In this document: positions 7,987 to 14,858 of the stretch, one piece after another | How the letters are laid out: each line of letters opens with the position of its first letter | Numbering within the stretch: position 1 is the stretch's first letter | Assembly: GCA_009924725.1 (NCBI GenBank) | Contig: RFRA01000008.1 | Location: forward strand, 1-15,091 | DNA: 15,091 bases | Direction of reading: 5' to 3' | DNA from: Actinomycetota bacterium | Lineage (GTDB): Bacteria > Actinomycetota > Actinomycetes > Nanopelagicales > Nanopelagicaceae | The notes under the pieces: generated by a model | Told to the model about the DNA's origin: nothing | Seen by the model: the letters and a program-made list of their open reading frames with translations, nothing else | Databases searched by the model: none | Program-made: the position numbers and the translations under genes

Positions 7987-8451
7987 ATGACTACGACACT
8001 AGTAATTGGCCAACCTGCCCCTGATTTTGAATTAGTAAATCACCATGGCGAAAAAGTCACACTCTCATCATTTCAAGGAAAGCAAAACGTTGTTTTAGTT
8101 TTCTATCCATTTGCATTCTCCGGCACCTGCACTGGCGAACTTTGCGCACTACGCGATGACATTTCAGCATTTCAAAATGAGAATGTGCAAGTACTTGGAA
8201 TTGCGTGTGACCCAATGTATTCAGCTCGCGCTTTTGCTGAAGCCGAAGGTTATACATTTCCAATTTTGGCGGACTTCTGGCCGCATGGTGAAGTTTCAAA
8301 ACGGTACGGTGTTTTCTTTGAAGAGCGCGGATTCGCATCACGTGGCACATTCATCATCGATAAGTCCGGAATTCTCCGTTGGCAAGTCGTAAATGGCCCA
8401 GGTGAAGCGCGTAATGCAGCCGATTACAAGGCGGCGTTAGCACAGCTTTAG
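7987..8451 (+). CDS. ahpE: AhpE-like peroxiredoxin with a CX4C cysteine pair
   Basis: This is a cytoplasmic thiol peroxidase that reduces hydrogen peroxide, alkyl hydroperoxides or peroxynitrite. The 154-residue protein (M. tuberculosis AhpE is about 153) has the AhpC/TSA fold: APDFELVN at the N-terminus, YPFAFSGTC (40-48) with peroxidatic C48 in a PxxxSxxC motif, the FPILADFWPHGEVSKRYGVF segment (91-110) and R119 in ASRGTF, a conserved active-site arginine. C53 lies five residues after C48, where PrxQ-type enzymes carry a resolving cysteine, and C74 follows in IACD. M. tuberculosis AhpE has no cysteine at the C53 position as I recall, so an intramolecular disulfide is possible here. The gene follows the DUF3052 gene by 10 nt without a clear Shine-Dalgarno sequence. 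A strong hairpin and tRNA-Val lie directly downstream. Confidence 0.95.
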   Translation: MTTTLVIGQPAPDFELVNHHGEKVTLSSFQGKQNVVLVFYPFAFSGTCTGELCALRDDISAFQNENVQVLGIACDPMYSARAFAEAEGYTFPILADFWPHGEVSKRYGVFFEERGFASRGTFIIDKSGILRWQVVNGPGEARNAADYKAALAQL

Positions 8452-8460
8452 TTAGGTTAG

Positions 8461-8494
8461 ACTTACGGTTCTGGCTGCGGCCAGAAAAGTAAGT
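8461..8494 (+). other. Strong hairpin between the peroxiredoxin gene and tRNA-Val
   Basis: TTCTGGC (8469-8475) and GCCAGAA (8480-8486) pair perfectly around a TGCG tetraloop. Outside a 2x2 internal loop (GG/AA), ACTTAC (8461-8466) pairs with GTAAGT (8489-8494), giving 13 base pairs in 34 nt. It begins 10 nt after the peroxiredoxin stop and ends 3 nt before the first tRNA base. No T-run follows, so it is a poor intrinsic terminator. It may stop or stabilise the upstream mRNA, or help tRNA 5' processing. Confidence 0.6.
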
Positions 8495-8497
8495 TCC

Positions 8498-8572
8498 GGG
8501 TGCTTAGCTCAGTGGTAGAGCGTCTCGTTTACACCGAGAATGTCGGGGGTTCGAAACCCTCAGCGCCCACCA
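8498..8572 (+). tRNA. tRNA-Val, anticodon UAC
   Basis: All four arms can be folded by hand. The acceptor stem is GGGTGCT (8498-8504) with AGCGCCC (8562-8568), containing one G-U pair. The D stem is GCTC/GAGC (8507-8510, 8518-8521). The anticodon stem is TCTCG/CGAGA (8523-8527, 8535-8539) with loop TTTACAC, giving anticodon TAC at 8530-8532. The T stem is GGGGG/CCCTC (8545-8549, 8557-8561) with loop TTCGAAA. The discriminator A (8569) and the CCA end (8570-8572) are encoded. It reads GUA and GUG valine codons, possibly others. No separate promoter is obvious, so it may be made from the upstream transcript. Confidence 0.97.
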
Positions 8573-8579
8573 GTTCCAC

Positions 8580-8608
8580 TTCATAAAACTACATATCTAA
8601 TCTAAGTT
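8580..8608 (+). promoter_or_regulatory. Weak candidate promoter for the zinc-ribbon/RNase H pair
   Basis: TTCATA (8580-8585) and TAAGTT (8603-8608) are separated by 17 nt, and TAAGTT fits the TANNNT pattern of actinobacterial -10 boxes. The start would be near 8615, about 35 nt before the ATG at 8651. The -35 match is partial and the region is AT-rich, so chance is a real possibility. Confidence 0.3.
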
Positions 8609-8609
8609 A

Positions 8610-8632
8610 GCTTTCAAATCTAATTCGAAAGC
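8610..8632 (+). repeat. Inverted repeat in the leader of the zinc-ribbon gene
   Basis: GCTTTC (8610-8615) and GAAAGC (8627-8632) form a perfect 6-bp inverted repeat around an 11-nt AT-rich loop, between the tRNA-Val end and the ribosome binding site at 8641. There is no T-tract after it, so it is not a good terminator. It could be a leader hairpin or an operator. Confidence 0.35.
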
Positions 8633-8640
8633 GCAGATAG

Positions 8641-8646
8641 GGAAGG
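8641..8646 (+). promoter_or_regulatory. Strong ribosome binding site of the zinc-ribbon gene
   Basis: GGAAGG lies 4 nt before the ATG at 8651. It is the clearest Shine-Dalgarno sequence in the window and fixes this start. Most other genes here have weak or no such signal. Confidence 0.7.
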
Positions 8647-8650
8647 CGTA

Positions 8651-9328
8651 ATGAAAGCTAGCCCGAGCGATCAACGACAGATTTTAGATATCCAGCGCCA
8701 CGATTTAGCTTTAACTTCCATAGCGCACAAACTTGCCACACTTCCTGAAATTGCCATTGGCGCTGAAACTGAGCTAAGTGATGTAACTCGCGAGTTAAAG
8801 CGTGCCGAAGGTGATGTTGAACAAGTTGTTACAAGACTACAAAAAGATGAGGCGCGTCTTAACTCGGGCACCGGTACACCTAAAGAACTTGAATCACTTC
8901 AGCACGAAGTTGTCTCCCTAAATGCGCGTCGCGCCGAACTAGAAGAAGTAGAACTAGAAATTATGTTGCGGGTCGATGGCATCAAAGCGCGCATCGATGA
9001 GCTGAAAGCTCTCGAAGCAACGCTAACAACTGAAATTGCCGAACTTACTGATCGCAAAAATATGGCTTCCCTTGCCTTGGAATCTGAAAGTACCCAACTC
9101 AAAACTGAACGCTCCGCAAATGTTTCTTCAGTCGACAAAGCCCTTTACGAGCTCTACGAAAAGATTCGCAGTGGTGGCGGAGCCGGCGCTGCTGCACTCT
9201 TGGGTGGCCAATGTTTAGGTTGTAACTTGTCGATTAACTCAATTGATCTAAAGCGCATGCTCGAGTCTGCCGAAGATGAAGTAATTCGTTGCGAAGAGTG
9301 TCGCTGCATCTTGGTGCGTGGAGTTTAA
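8651..9328 (+). CDS. Coiled-coil protein with C4-type zinc ribbon (CT398/Rv2229c-like)
   Basis: The 225-residue protein has a long coiled coil (about 10-172) of heptad-like charged and leucine-rich sequence, broken by a GTGTPKEL turn (73-80). This is followed by a glycine/alanine-rich hinge and a C-terminal zinc ribbon with C188/C191 and C214/C217 (GQCLGC and IRCEEC). An additional cysteine, C219, follows. This architecture matches the zf-RING_7 (PF02591) family, including chlamydial CT398 and mycobacterial Rv2229c. The family has been proposed to bind nucleic acid or to act as a scaffold; its biochemical role is not settled. It sits 4 nt upstream of the RNase H fusion gene, as in mycobacteria, so the two are probably one transcript. 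The Nif3-like gene that I recall as an upstream neighbour in mycobacteria is not present between it and tRNA-Val. Confidence 0.92.
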   Translation: MKASPSDQRQILDIQRHDLALTSIAHKLATLPEIAIGAETELSDVTRELKRAEGDVEQVVTRLQKDEARLNSGTGTPKELESLQHEVVSLNARRAELEEVELEIMLRVDGIKARIDELKALEATLTTEIAELTDRKNMASLALESESTQLKTERSANVSSVDKALYELYEKIRSGGGAGAAALLGGQCLGCNLSINSIDLKRMLESAEDEVIRCEECRCILVRGV

Positions 9329-9332
9329 GTAA

Positions 9333-10421
9333 ATGGCGCGTCACTTTAAATTAACTGCTGATGGTGGTTCGCGCGGCAATCCGGGGCCAGCAGGTTTCGG
9401 CGCAGTGGTTTCCGAAAACGGCCAGATAATTGCTGAGATCTACGAGTTCATCGGAACCGCGACAAATAATGTTGCTGAGTATGGTGGGCTAATTGCGGGC
9501 CTGAAAGCAATTCATGATTTAGATGACCAGGCCACCGTTGATGTGTGCATGGATAGCAAATTAGTTGTCGAACAGATGTCTGGCCGCTGGCAGATCAAGC
9601 ATGCCGATATGCGCAAACTTGCCCAGAACGCTCGCGAAGCGCATTCACCTTCACTGGTTAACTACACCTGGATTCCGCGTGATGAAAATTCTCATGCCGA
9701 TCGATTAGCAAATAAGGCACTCGATGCCCAAAGTAGTGGTCACGACAAAAGTGAACCAATTGCACCCAGACAATTAAATTATTTAACTGAGCGGTTAAAG
9801 AGTGCAGAAAAACCAACGGTTTTGCACTTAATTCGCCATGGTGAAACCGTACTAACGCCTAGTCGAAAGTTTTCTGGAGTTGGACCGTTAAACCCAGTGC
9901 TTACCGAAACTGGCCGCGCTCAAGCAAGCGTGGTTGCACAAGCTGCTGCAAAGTTAGGTGCTGAGGTTTTAATTGCATCGCCGCTTAATCGAACTAAAGA
10001 AACTGCTGAAATAATTTCCCAAAGCGTTGGCTTAACAATTGAGTTCGACGAGATCTGGTTCGAAATGGATTTCGGTTATTGGGATGGACTTTCAGTTGAA
10101 GAAGTCAAAGAACAGTATCCCGCTGATTACGAAACTTGGTTAAGTGATTTAGCATTTAAGCCAGCTGGTGGCGAATCTTGGGACGCAATTACGGCTCGCG
10201 TCGAAACTGCCCTTTCAAAAATACTTTCAGAGTTCCCCGGACAAACTGTGGTCGTAGTTACCCATAACTGCGTGATTAAAACTGCCGTTGCGATCTGCCT
10301 AGGTGCGCCAATCGAATCAGTTTTCCATATGGACATTGGCCCATGTTCGATTAATACTTTATTAATGTGGCCATCTGATGGACTTCGTGCAATTCGTGGA
10401 GTAAATCAACAAAGCAATTGA
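9333..10421 (+). CDS. RNase HI / histidine phosphatase fusion protein
   Basis: This bifunctional cytoplasmic protein of 362 residues resembles mycobacterial Rv2228c. The N-terminal RNase HI domain (about 1-135) has TADGGSRGNPG at the start and the DEDD catalytic set D10, E49 (NNVAEY), D74 (MDSKLVV) and D123 (SHADRLAN); it should cut the RNA strand of RNA-DNA hybrids. A linker of about 25 residues leads to a histidine phosphatase domain (about 161-358) with the phosphate-binding RHGET motif (H169 nucleophile), R220 in SPLNRTKET, E244 in EMDFGYWDG and H311 in VVVTHNCV. The second domain is often labelled CobC (alpha-ribazole phosphatase), but no cobalamin gene is nearby, so its substrate is open. 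Translation starts at ATG 9333, 4 nt after the zinc-ribbon stop, with GGAG about 9 nt upstream, suggesting coupling. Confidence 0.95.
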   Translation: MARHFKLTADGGSRGNPGPAGFGAVVSENGQIIAEIYEFIGTATNNVAEYGGLIAGLKAIHDLDDQATVDVCMDSKLVVEQMSGRWQIKHADMRKLAQNAREAHSPSLVNYTWIPRDENSHADRLANKALDAQSSGHDKSEPIAPRQLNYLTERLKSAEKPTVLHLIRHGETVLTPSRKFSGVGPLNPVLTETGRAQASVVAQAAAKLGAEVLIASPLNRTKETAEIISQSVGLTIEFDEIWFEMDFGYWDGLSVEEVKEQYPADYETWLSDLAFKPAGGESWDAITARVETALSKILSEFPGQTVVVVTHNCVIKTAVAICLGAPIESVFHMDIGPCSINTLLMWPSDGLRAIRGVNQQSN

Positions 10422-10453
10422 GTTAAACCCTTTATTCCTCGCGGGGCTGACGC

Positions 10454-10459
10454 TATTCT
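10454..10459 (+). promoter_or_regulatory. Predicted leaderless -10 box of the hut operon
   Basis: TATTCT ends 6 nt before the hutU ATG at 10466, so a start at the usual distance falls on the A of ATG. There is no Shine-Dalgarno sequence in the 44-nt gap after the RNase H gene, which agrees with a leaderless transcript. A -35 box is poor (TTTATT at 10431-10436, 17 nt upstream). No operator for HutC or another regulator was recognised. Confidence 0.5.
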
Positions 10460-10465
10460 CGACCA

Positions 10466-12136
10466 ATGAGTTCAACGCTAAATAGTGCCCGCATCTTGCA
10501 TGCCGCGACTGGTTCGAGTTTAACTGCCAAGGGTTGGGGCCAAGAAGCAGCGCTTCGTATGTTGCATAACAATTTAGATCCAGCCGTTGCCGAACACCCC
10601 GAAAATTTAGTTGTCTATGGTGGAACCGGAAAAGCTGCCCGTAACTGGCCGGCCTTTGATGCAATTGTAAAAAGCCTTACTAATCTAAAAGATGACGAAA
10701 CTCTGCTTGTGCAATCGGGCAAACCAGTTGGCGTATTTCAAACACACGAATGGGCGCCTCGAGTATTAATTGCTAATTCAAATTTGGTGGGAGATTGGGC
10801 TAATTGGCCAGAGTTTCGTCGCTTAGAACATTTAGGTTTGACCATGTATGGCCAGATGACAGCTGGCTCTTGGATCTACATTGGCACGCAAGGAATTCTG
10901 CAAGGTACTTATGAAACTTTTGCAGCAGTAGCTCGCAAGCATTTCGGGGGAACTCTGCAAGGAACACTCACGCTAACTGGTGGTTGTGGTGGCATGGGCG
11001 GTGCGCAACCACTTGCAGTAACTATGAATGGTGGTGTTTGTTTAATTGTTGATATTGATAAGACTAGATTACAAAAGCGCGTGGAGACCCGTTACCTCGA
11101 TGAGGTAGCAGATAATTTAGATGATGCGATTGCTCGAGTTCTAAAGGCTAAGAATTTGGGCGTCCCGCTTTCTGTCGGTTTAGTTGGCAATACCGCTGAA
11201 CTGTTTCCAAAGTTGTTAATGATGGATGTCCCAATCGACATCGTTACTGATCAGACCTCAGCGCACGACCCGCTTTCATATATCCCAGCAGGGGTCGATT
11301 ACCACGATGCCGCTTATCTAGCAGAGGCAGACCCCATTGATTTCACTAAGCGTGCGCAAGCTTCGATGGCAAAACATGTTGAAGCGATGGTTGGCTTTAT
11401 GGATAAAGGCGTCATAGTTTTTGATTACGGAAATTCAATTCGTGATGAAGCTCGCCAAGGTGGATTTGGTCGTGCATTCGCATTTCCCGGATTCGTGCCT
11501 GCCTATATTCGACCACTTTTCTGTGAAGGCAAAGGTCCTTTTCGCTGGGTAGCTTTATCTGGGGATCCCAAAGATATCTACCGCACAGATAGAGCAGTAC
11601 TTGATCTCTTTCCGGAAAATCAAGAGCTAAACCGTTGGATCACAATGGCACAAGAAAAGGTGGCTTTCCAAGGGCTACCTGCACGCATCTGTTGGTTAGG
11701 TTATGGCGAACGCGAAAAAGCCGGTTTAGCTTTTAATGATCTAGTGGCTCGTGGCGAAGTATCAGCTCCAATTGTGATTGGTCGCGATCACTTAGATTGC
11801 GGTTCGGTGGCATCGCCTTATCGCGAAACCGAAGCAATGCTCGATGGCTCAGATGCAATTGCTGACTGGCCGCTGTTAAATGCGATGGTAAATATTGCTT
11901 CTGGAGCTTCCTGGGTATCTCTACATCATGGCGGCGGCGTTGGTATGGGTCGATCAATGCACGCAGGTCAGGTTTCAGTTGCCGATGGCACAAAATTGGC
12001 TGCCCAAAAATTAGAACGAGTTCTTACAAATGATCCAGGCATGGGCGTTATCCGACATGCAGATGCTGGTTACGACCATGCAATTGATACTGCGAAAGAA
12101 CGACATGTTCATGTTCCAATGTTGGACATCGAATAA
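10466..12136 (+). CDS. hutU: Urocanate hydratase
   Basis: HutU adds water to urocanate to give 4-imidazolone-5-propionate, the second step of histidine degradation, using tightly bound NAD+ as an electrophile. The 556-residue length matches the family (about 555). Clear signatures are VVYGGTGKAARNW (49-61), the TLTGGCGGMGGAQP stretch (169-182) in the NAD-binding region, C409 in ARICWLGYGER (counterpart of C410 in the Pseudomonas enzyme), GRDHLDCGS (439-447) and the glycine/histidine-rich WVSLHHGGGVGMGRSMHAG (483-501). It is the first gene of the hut operon, begins without a Shine-Dalgarno sequence, and ends 3 nt before hutI. Confidence 0.98.
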   Translation: MSSTLNSARILHAATGSSLTAKGWGQEAALRMLHNNLDPAVAEHPENLVVYGGTGKAARNWPAFDAIVKSLTNLKDDETLLVQSGKPVGVFQTHEWAPRVLIANSNLVGDWANWPEFRRLEHLGLTMYGQMTAGSWIYIGTQGILQGTYETFAAVARKHFGGTLQGTLTLTGGCGGMGGAQPLAVTMNGGVCLIVDIDKTRLQKRVETRYLDEVADNLDDAIARVLKAKNLGVPLSVGLVGNTAELFPKLLMMDVPIDIVTDQTSAHDPLSYIPAGVDYHDAAYLAEADPIDFTKRAQASMAKHVEAMVGFMDKGVIVFDYGNSIRDEARQGGFGRAFAFPGFVPAYIRPLFCEGKGPFRWVALSGDPKDIYRTDRAVLDLFPENQELNRWITMAQEKVAFQGLPARICWLGYGEREKAGLAFNDLVARGEVSAPIVIGRDHLDCGSVASPYRETEAMLDGSDAIADWPLLNAMVNIASGASWVSLHHGGGVGMGRSMHAGQVSVADGTKLAAQKLERVLTNDPGMGVIRHADAGYDHAIDTAKERHVHVPMLDIE

Positions 12137-12139
12137 TTA

Positions 12140-13315
12140 ATGTCTGATCTACTAGTAACCGACATTGGCTGCCTAGTTACAAATGAAGTAACGATTGATG
12201 GCACACCACTGGGCGTAATTTATGATGCAGCATTTGAAGTAACTGCAGGGAAAGTTTCTTGGATTGGTTCACGCAGTGAAGTAAAGGCAAGTGATTATCA
12301 AAAAATAGTTAGCGCGAATGGCAAAAGTGTAATTCCTGGTTTCGTTGATAGCCATAACCATTTAGTTTTCGCTGGTGATCGAGCAACTGAGTTTTCAGCA
12401 CGTATGCAAGGTCAACCATATGCAGCCGGTGGCATTAACTACACGGTCGAACAAACACGTAGCGCCAGTAATGAAGAATTACGCAAAAATACGGTGGCCC
12501 TGGTCAGCGAAGGTTTAAGTTCAGGTACCACCACAGTCGAGATTAAGTCGGGCTATGGCCTTTCAGTTGCAGATGAGCTACGCAGTCTCGAAATTGCTCG
12601 TGAATTCACCGAAGAGACCACTTTCTTAGGTGCTCATGTTATGCCAACTGAGTTCAAAAGTGCCCCAGAAGATTACGTGGCAATGGTTTGCGGACCAATG
12701 CTCGATGCTGTTGCCCCACATGCAAAATGGATTGATGTTTTCTGTGATCGTGGTGCCTTTAGCCCGAATCAAACTCGACAGATTCTAACGGCGGGAATTG
12801 CTAAAGGTTTGTTACCTAGATTGCATGCCAATCAACTCGAGCCAGGTGAAGGAATCCAAGTGGGTGTTGAATTCGGCGCTGCCTCCGTTGATCACATTTC
12901 GCATTTTGACGACTCCGACATTGCAGCGCTGGCTAACTCAAATACCGTAGCTACTTTTTTGCCTGGAGCCGAGTTTTCAACCCGCAGCAAATACCCCGAT
13001 GCTCGCCCCATGTTTGCCGCTGGTATCAAAGTTGCCATCGCAAGTGATTGCAACCCCGGCAGTTCATACACCACCAATATGCCACTGATGATTGCGTTGG
13101 CAGTTCGCGAAATGTTCTTTACGCCAGAGCAAGCGCTTTGGTCGGCAACAAAAGGTGGCGCTCTGGCTCTTCGCCGCAACGATGTCGGACATTTAGCCGT
13201 AGGTGCTAAAGCTGACTTTTCAATTTTAAGTAGTACTTCCTATCTACATTTGGCATATCGGCCGGGTGTAAATTTAGTAGAACAGGTATGGCGCAATGGC
13301 AACCAAGTCAGCTGA
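12140..13315 (+). CDS. hutI: Imidazolonepropionase
   Basis: HutI hydrolyses 4-imidazolone-5-propionate to N-formimino-L-glutamate, the third step of histidine degradation. The 391-residue protein is an amidohydrolase-superfamily metal enzyme. It shows the metal-binding HxH motif H72/H74 in VDSHNHLVFAGDR, substrate-region sequences ARMQGQPYAAGGI (87-99) and EIKSGYGL (134-141), metal ligands H229 in RLHANQ and D303 in IASDCNPGS, and H252 in VDHISHF. The length is close to the usual 400-410. The start follows hutU by 3 nt, and the gene overlaps hutH by 20 nt, so translation is probably coupled along the operon. Confidence 0.98.
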   Translation: MSDLLVTDIGCLVTNEVTIDGTPLGVIYDAAFEVTAGKVSWIGSRSEVKASDYQKIVSANGKSVIPGFVDSHNHLVFAGDRATEFSARMQGQPYAAGGINYTVEQTRSASNEELRKNTVALVSEGLSSGTTTVEIKSGYGLSVADELRSLEIAREFTEETTFLGAHVMPTEFKSAPEDYVAMVCGPMLDAVAPHAKWIDVFCDRGAFSPNQTRQILTAGIAKGLLPRLHANQLEPGEGIQVGVEFGAASVDHISHFDDSDIAALANSNTVATFLPGAEFSTRSKYPDARPMFAAGIKVAIASDCNPGSSYTTNMPLMIALAVREMFFTPEQALWSATKGGALALRRNDVGHLAVGAKADFSILSSTSYLHLAYRPGVNLVEQVWRNGNQVS

Positions 13316-14858
13316 TCAAATCACTGAAGTAGTTCTCGGAACTTCTGGGTTAACTTTCTCCGAAGTTATAGCCGTTGCTCGCTATGGTGCGAAAGTTTCA
13401 ATTTCGACAGAAAGCGCTACTGCGATTAACAGTTCTCGTAAATATATTGAAGAGTATGCCGCCGGCGGAATTCCGGTTTACGGCGTATCAACTGGTTTTG
13501 GCGCACTTGCTAATCGTCATATCGATGTTAAAGATCGTGCGCAATTGCAAAAATCACTTATTCGTTCCCATGCTGCTGGCGTTGGCCCAGCAGTTGAACG
13601 CGAAGTTGTGCGTGCACTGATTCTCTTGCGCTTGCGAACCATGGCATCTGGCCGCACAGGTGTGCGACTAAAGCTTGCTCAAACTTATTGCGATCTGCTT
13701 AATGCGGGAATTACACCCGTAGTACCTGAATTTGGCTCACTTGGCTGCAGTGGTGATCTTGCCCCTCTTTCCCATTGCGCCTTAGCGCTTATGGGCGAAG
13801 GCCGAGTCCATGATGCCAATGGCGTTGAAATGGTAACCGCCAAAGCACTTGCTGCTGCTGGAATTAAGCCAATCGAGCTAGAAGCTAAAGAAGGTTTGGC
13901 GCTAATTAACGGTACCGATGGAATGTTAGGCATGTTAATCATGGCAATTAGCGATTTAACCGAACTTTGCACAGTTGCTGACATAACAACTGCGATGAGC
14001 ATTGAAGGCTTACTTGGTACAGACCGAGTATTCTCTCCCGATCTACATTTCCCACTACGCCCACAAGTTGGTCAAGCTCAAAGTGCGGCAAATATCTTTG
14101 CCATGTTAAAAGGTTCACCAATTGTGGCATCACATCGCGAAAATGATTCACGAGTACAAGATGCTTATTCACTTCGTTGTGCGCCACAAGTTGCCGGCGC
14201 TGTTCGTGACACCATTGCACATGCCGCAACTATTGCGACTCGCGAATTAGCAAGTGCGATTGATAATCCAGTCGTACTACCTGATGGCCGAGTTGAATCA
14301 AATGGTAATTTCCATGGTGCACCAGTTGGTTATGTTTTAGATTTCTTAGCAATTGCCGCAGCCGATCTAGGTTCAATCGCCGAACGTCGTACTGATCGCG
14401 CGCTTGATCAAAATCGTTCAGCTGGTTTAGCGCCTTTCTTGGCTAATGACCCAGGTGTTGATTCAGGGTTGATGATTGCGCAATACACTCAAGCTGGTCT
14501 AGTCAGTGAGAATAAGCGTCTCGCAACACCTGCCAGTGTTGATTCAATTCCAAGTTCCGGAATGCAAGAAGATCATGTATCAATGGGTTGGTCGGCTGCT
14601 CGCAAATTACGCAAAGTGGTTGAGAATTTAAATCACATTTTGGCAATTGAGTTAGTTACAGCGGCTCGTGCAATTGAAATGCGCACAGGACTGCAACCTG
14701 GCGCTGCTACTGGGCGAGTAATCGCTGAGCTACGTAAAGTCGTTGGTGGCGTTGGTCCAGATCGCTTCTTGTCGCCGGAACTTCAAGCGGCTAGTGCATT
14801 AGTTGCATCTGGGGCAGTCGTAAAAGCAGCTCGCGAAGTAGTCGCCGACCTTATTTAG
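13296..14858 (+). CDS. hutH: Histidine ammonia-lyase with Cys-Ser-Gly cofactor triad
   Basis: HutH removes ammonia from L-histidine to form urocanate, the first step of the pathway. The 520-residue protein has the family signature GSLGCSGDLAPL (147-158), in which C151-S152-G153 would cyclise to the methylidene-imidazolone electrophile, plus Y62 in VYGVSTGFG, SRVQDAYSLRC and a C-terminal helical domain. The triad is Cys-Ser-Gly instead of the textbook Ala-Ser-Gly; the Cys form is known from Streptomyces HutH. The start is ATG at 13296, inside the last 20 nt of hutI; an ATG at 13288 is out of frame. The ribosome site is weak, so coupling to hutI is likely. The gene is last in the operon and its stop overlaps the convergent hutG stop by 4 nt. 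Confidence 0.98.
   Translation: MATKSADQITEVVLGTSGLTFSEVIAVARYGAKVSISTESATAINSSRKYIEEYAAGGIPVYGVSTGFGALANRHIDVKDRAQLQKSLIRSHAAGVGPAVEREVVRALILLRLRTMASGRTGVRLKLAQTYCDLLNAGITPVVPEFGSLGCSGDLAPLSHCALALMGEGRVHDANGVEMVTAKALAAAGIKPIELEAKEGLALINGTDGMLGMLIMAISDLTELCTVADITTAMSIEGLLGTDRVFSPDLHFPLRPQVGQAQSAANIFAMLKGSPIVASHRENDSRVQDAYSLRCAPQVAGAVRDTIAHAATIATRELASAIDNPVVLPDGRVESNGNFHGAPVGYVLDFLAIAAADLGSIAERRTDRALDQNRSAGLAPFLANDPGVDSGLMIAQYTQAGLVSENKRLATPASVDSIPSSGMQEDHVSMGWSAARKLRKVVENLNHILAIELVTAARAIEMRTGLQPGAATGRVIAELRKVVGGVGPDRFLSPELQAASALVASGAVVKAAREVVADLI

Noticed and set aside
9813..10421. Calling the phosphatase half a true CobC (alpha-ribazole phosphatase)
   Set aside because: The fold and catalytic histidines are clear, but histidine phosphatases have many substrates and no cobalamin genes are nearby. 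The name would overstate the evidence.
10422..10453. Intrinsic terminator after the RNase H fusion gene
   Set aside because: The CCTCGCGGGG stretch could fold weakly, but there is no stable stem followed by a T-run, and the hut promoter occupies the same gap.
13685..14002. Antisense open frame of 105 codons inside hutH
   Set aside because: It has no family resemblance, no ribosome site, and lies opposite a fully conserved enzyme. It is a codon-bias shadow, like the other antisense frames over glgB, aceE, hutU and hutI.
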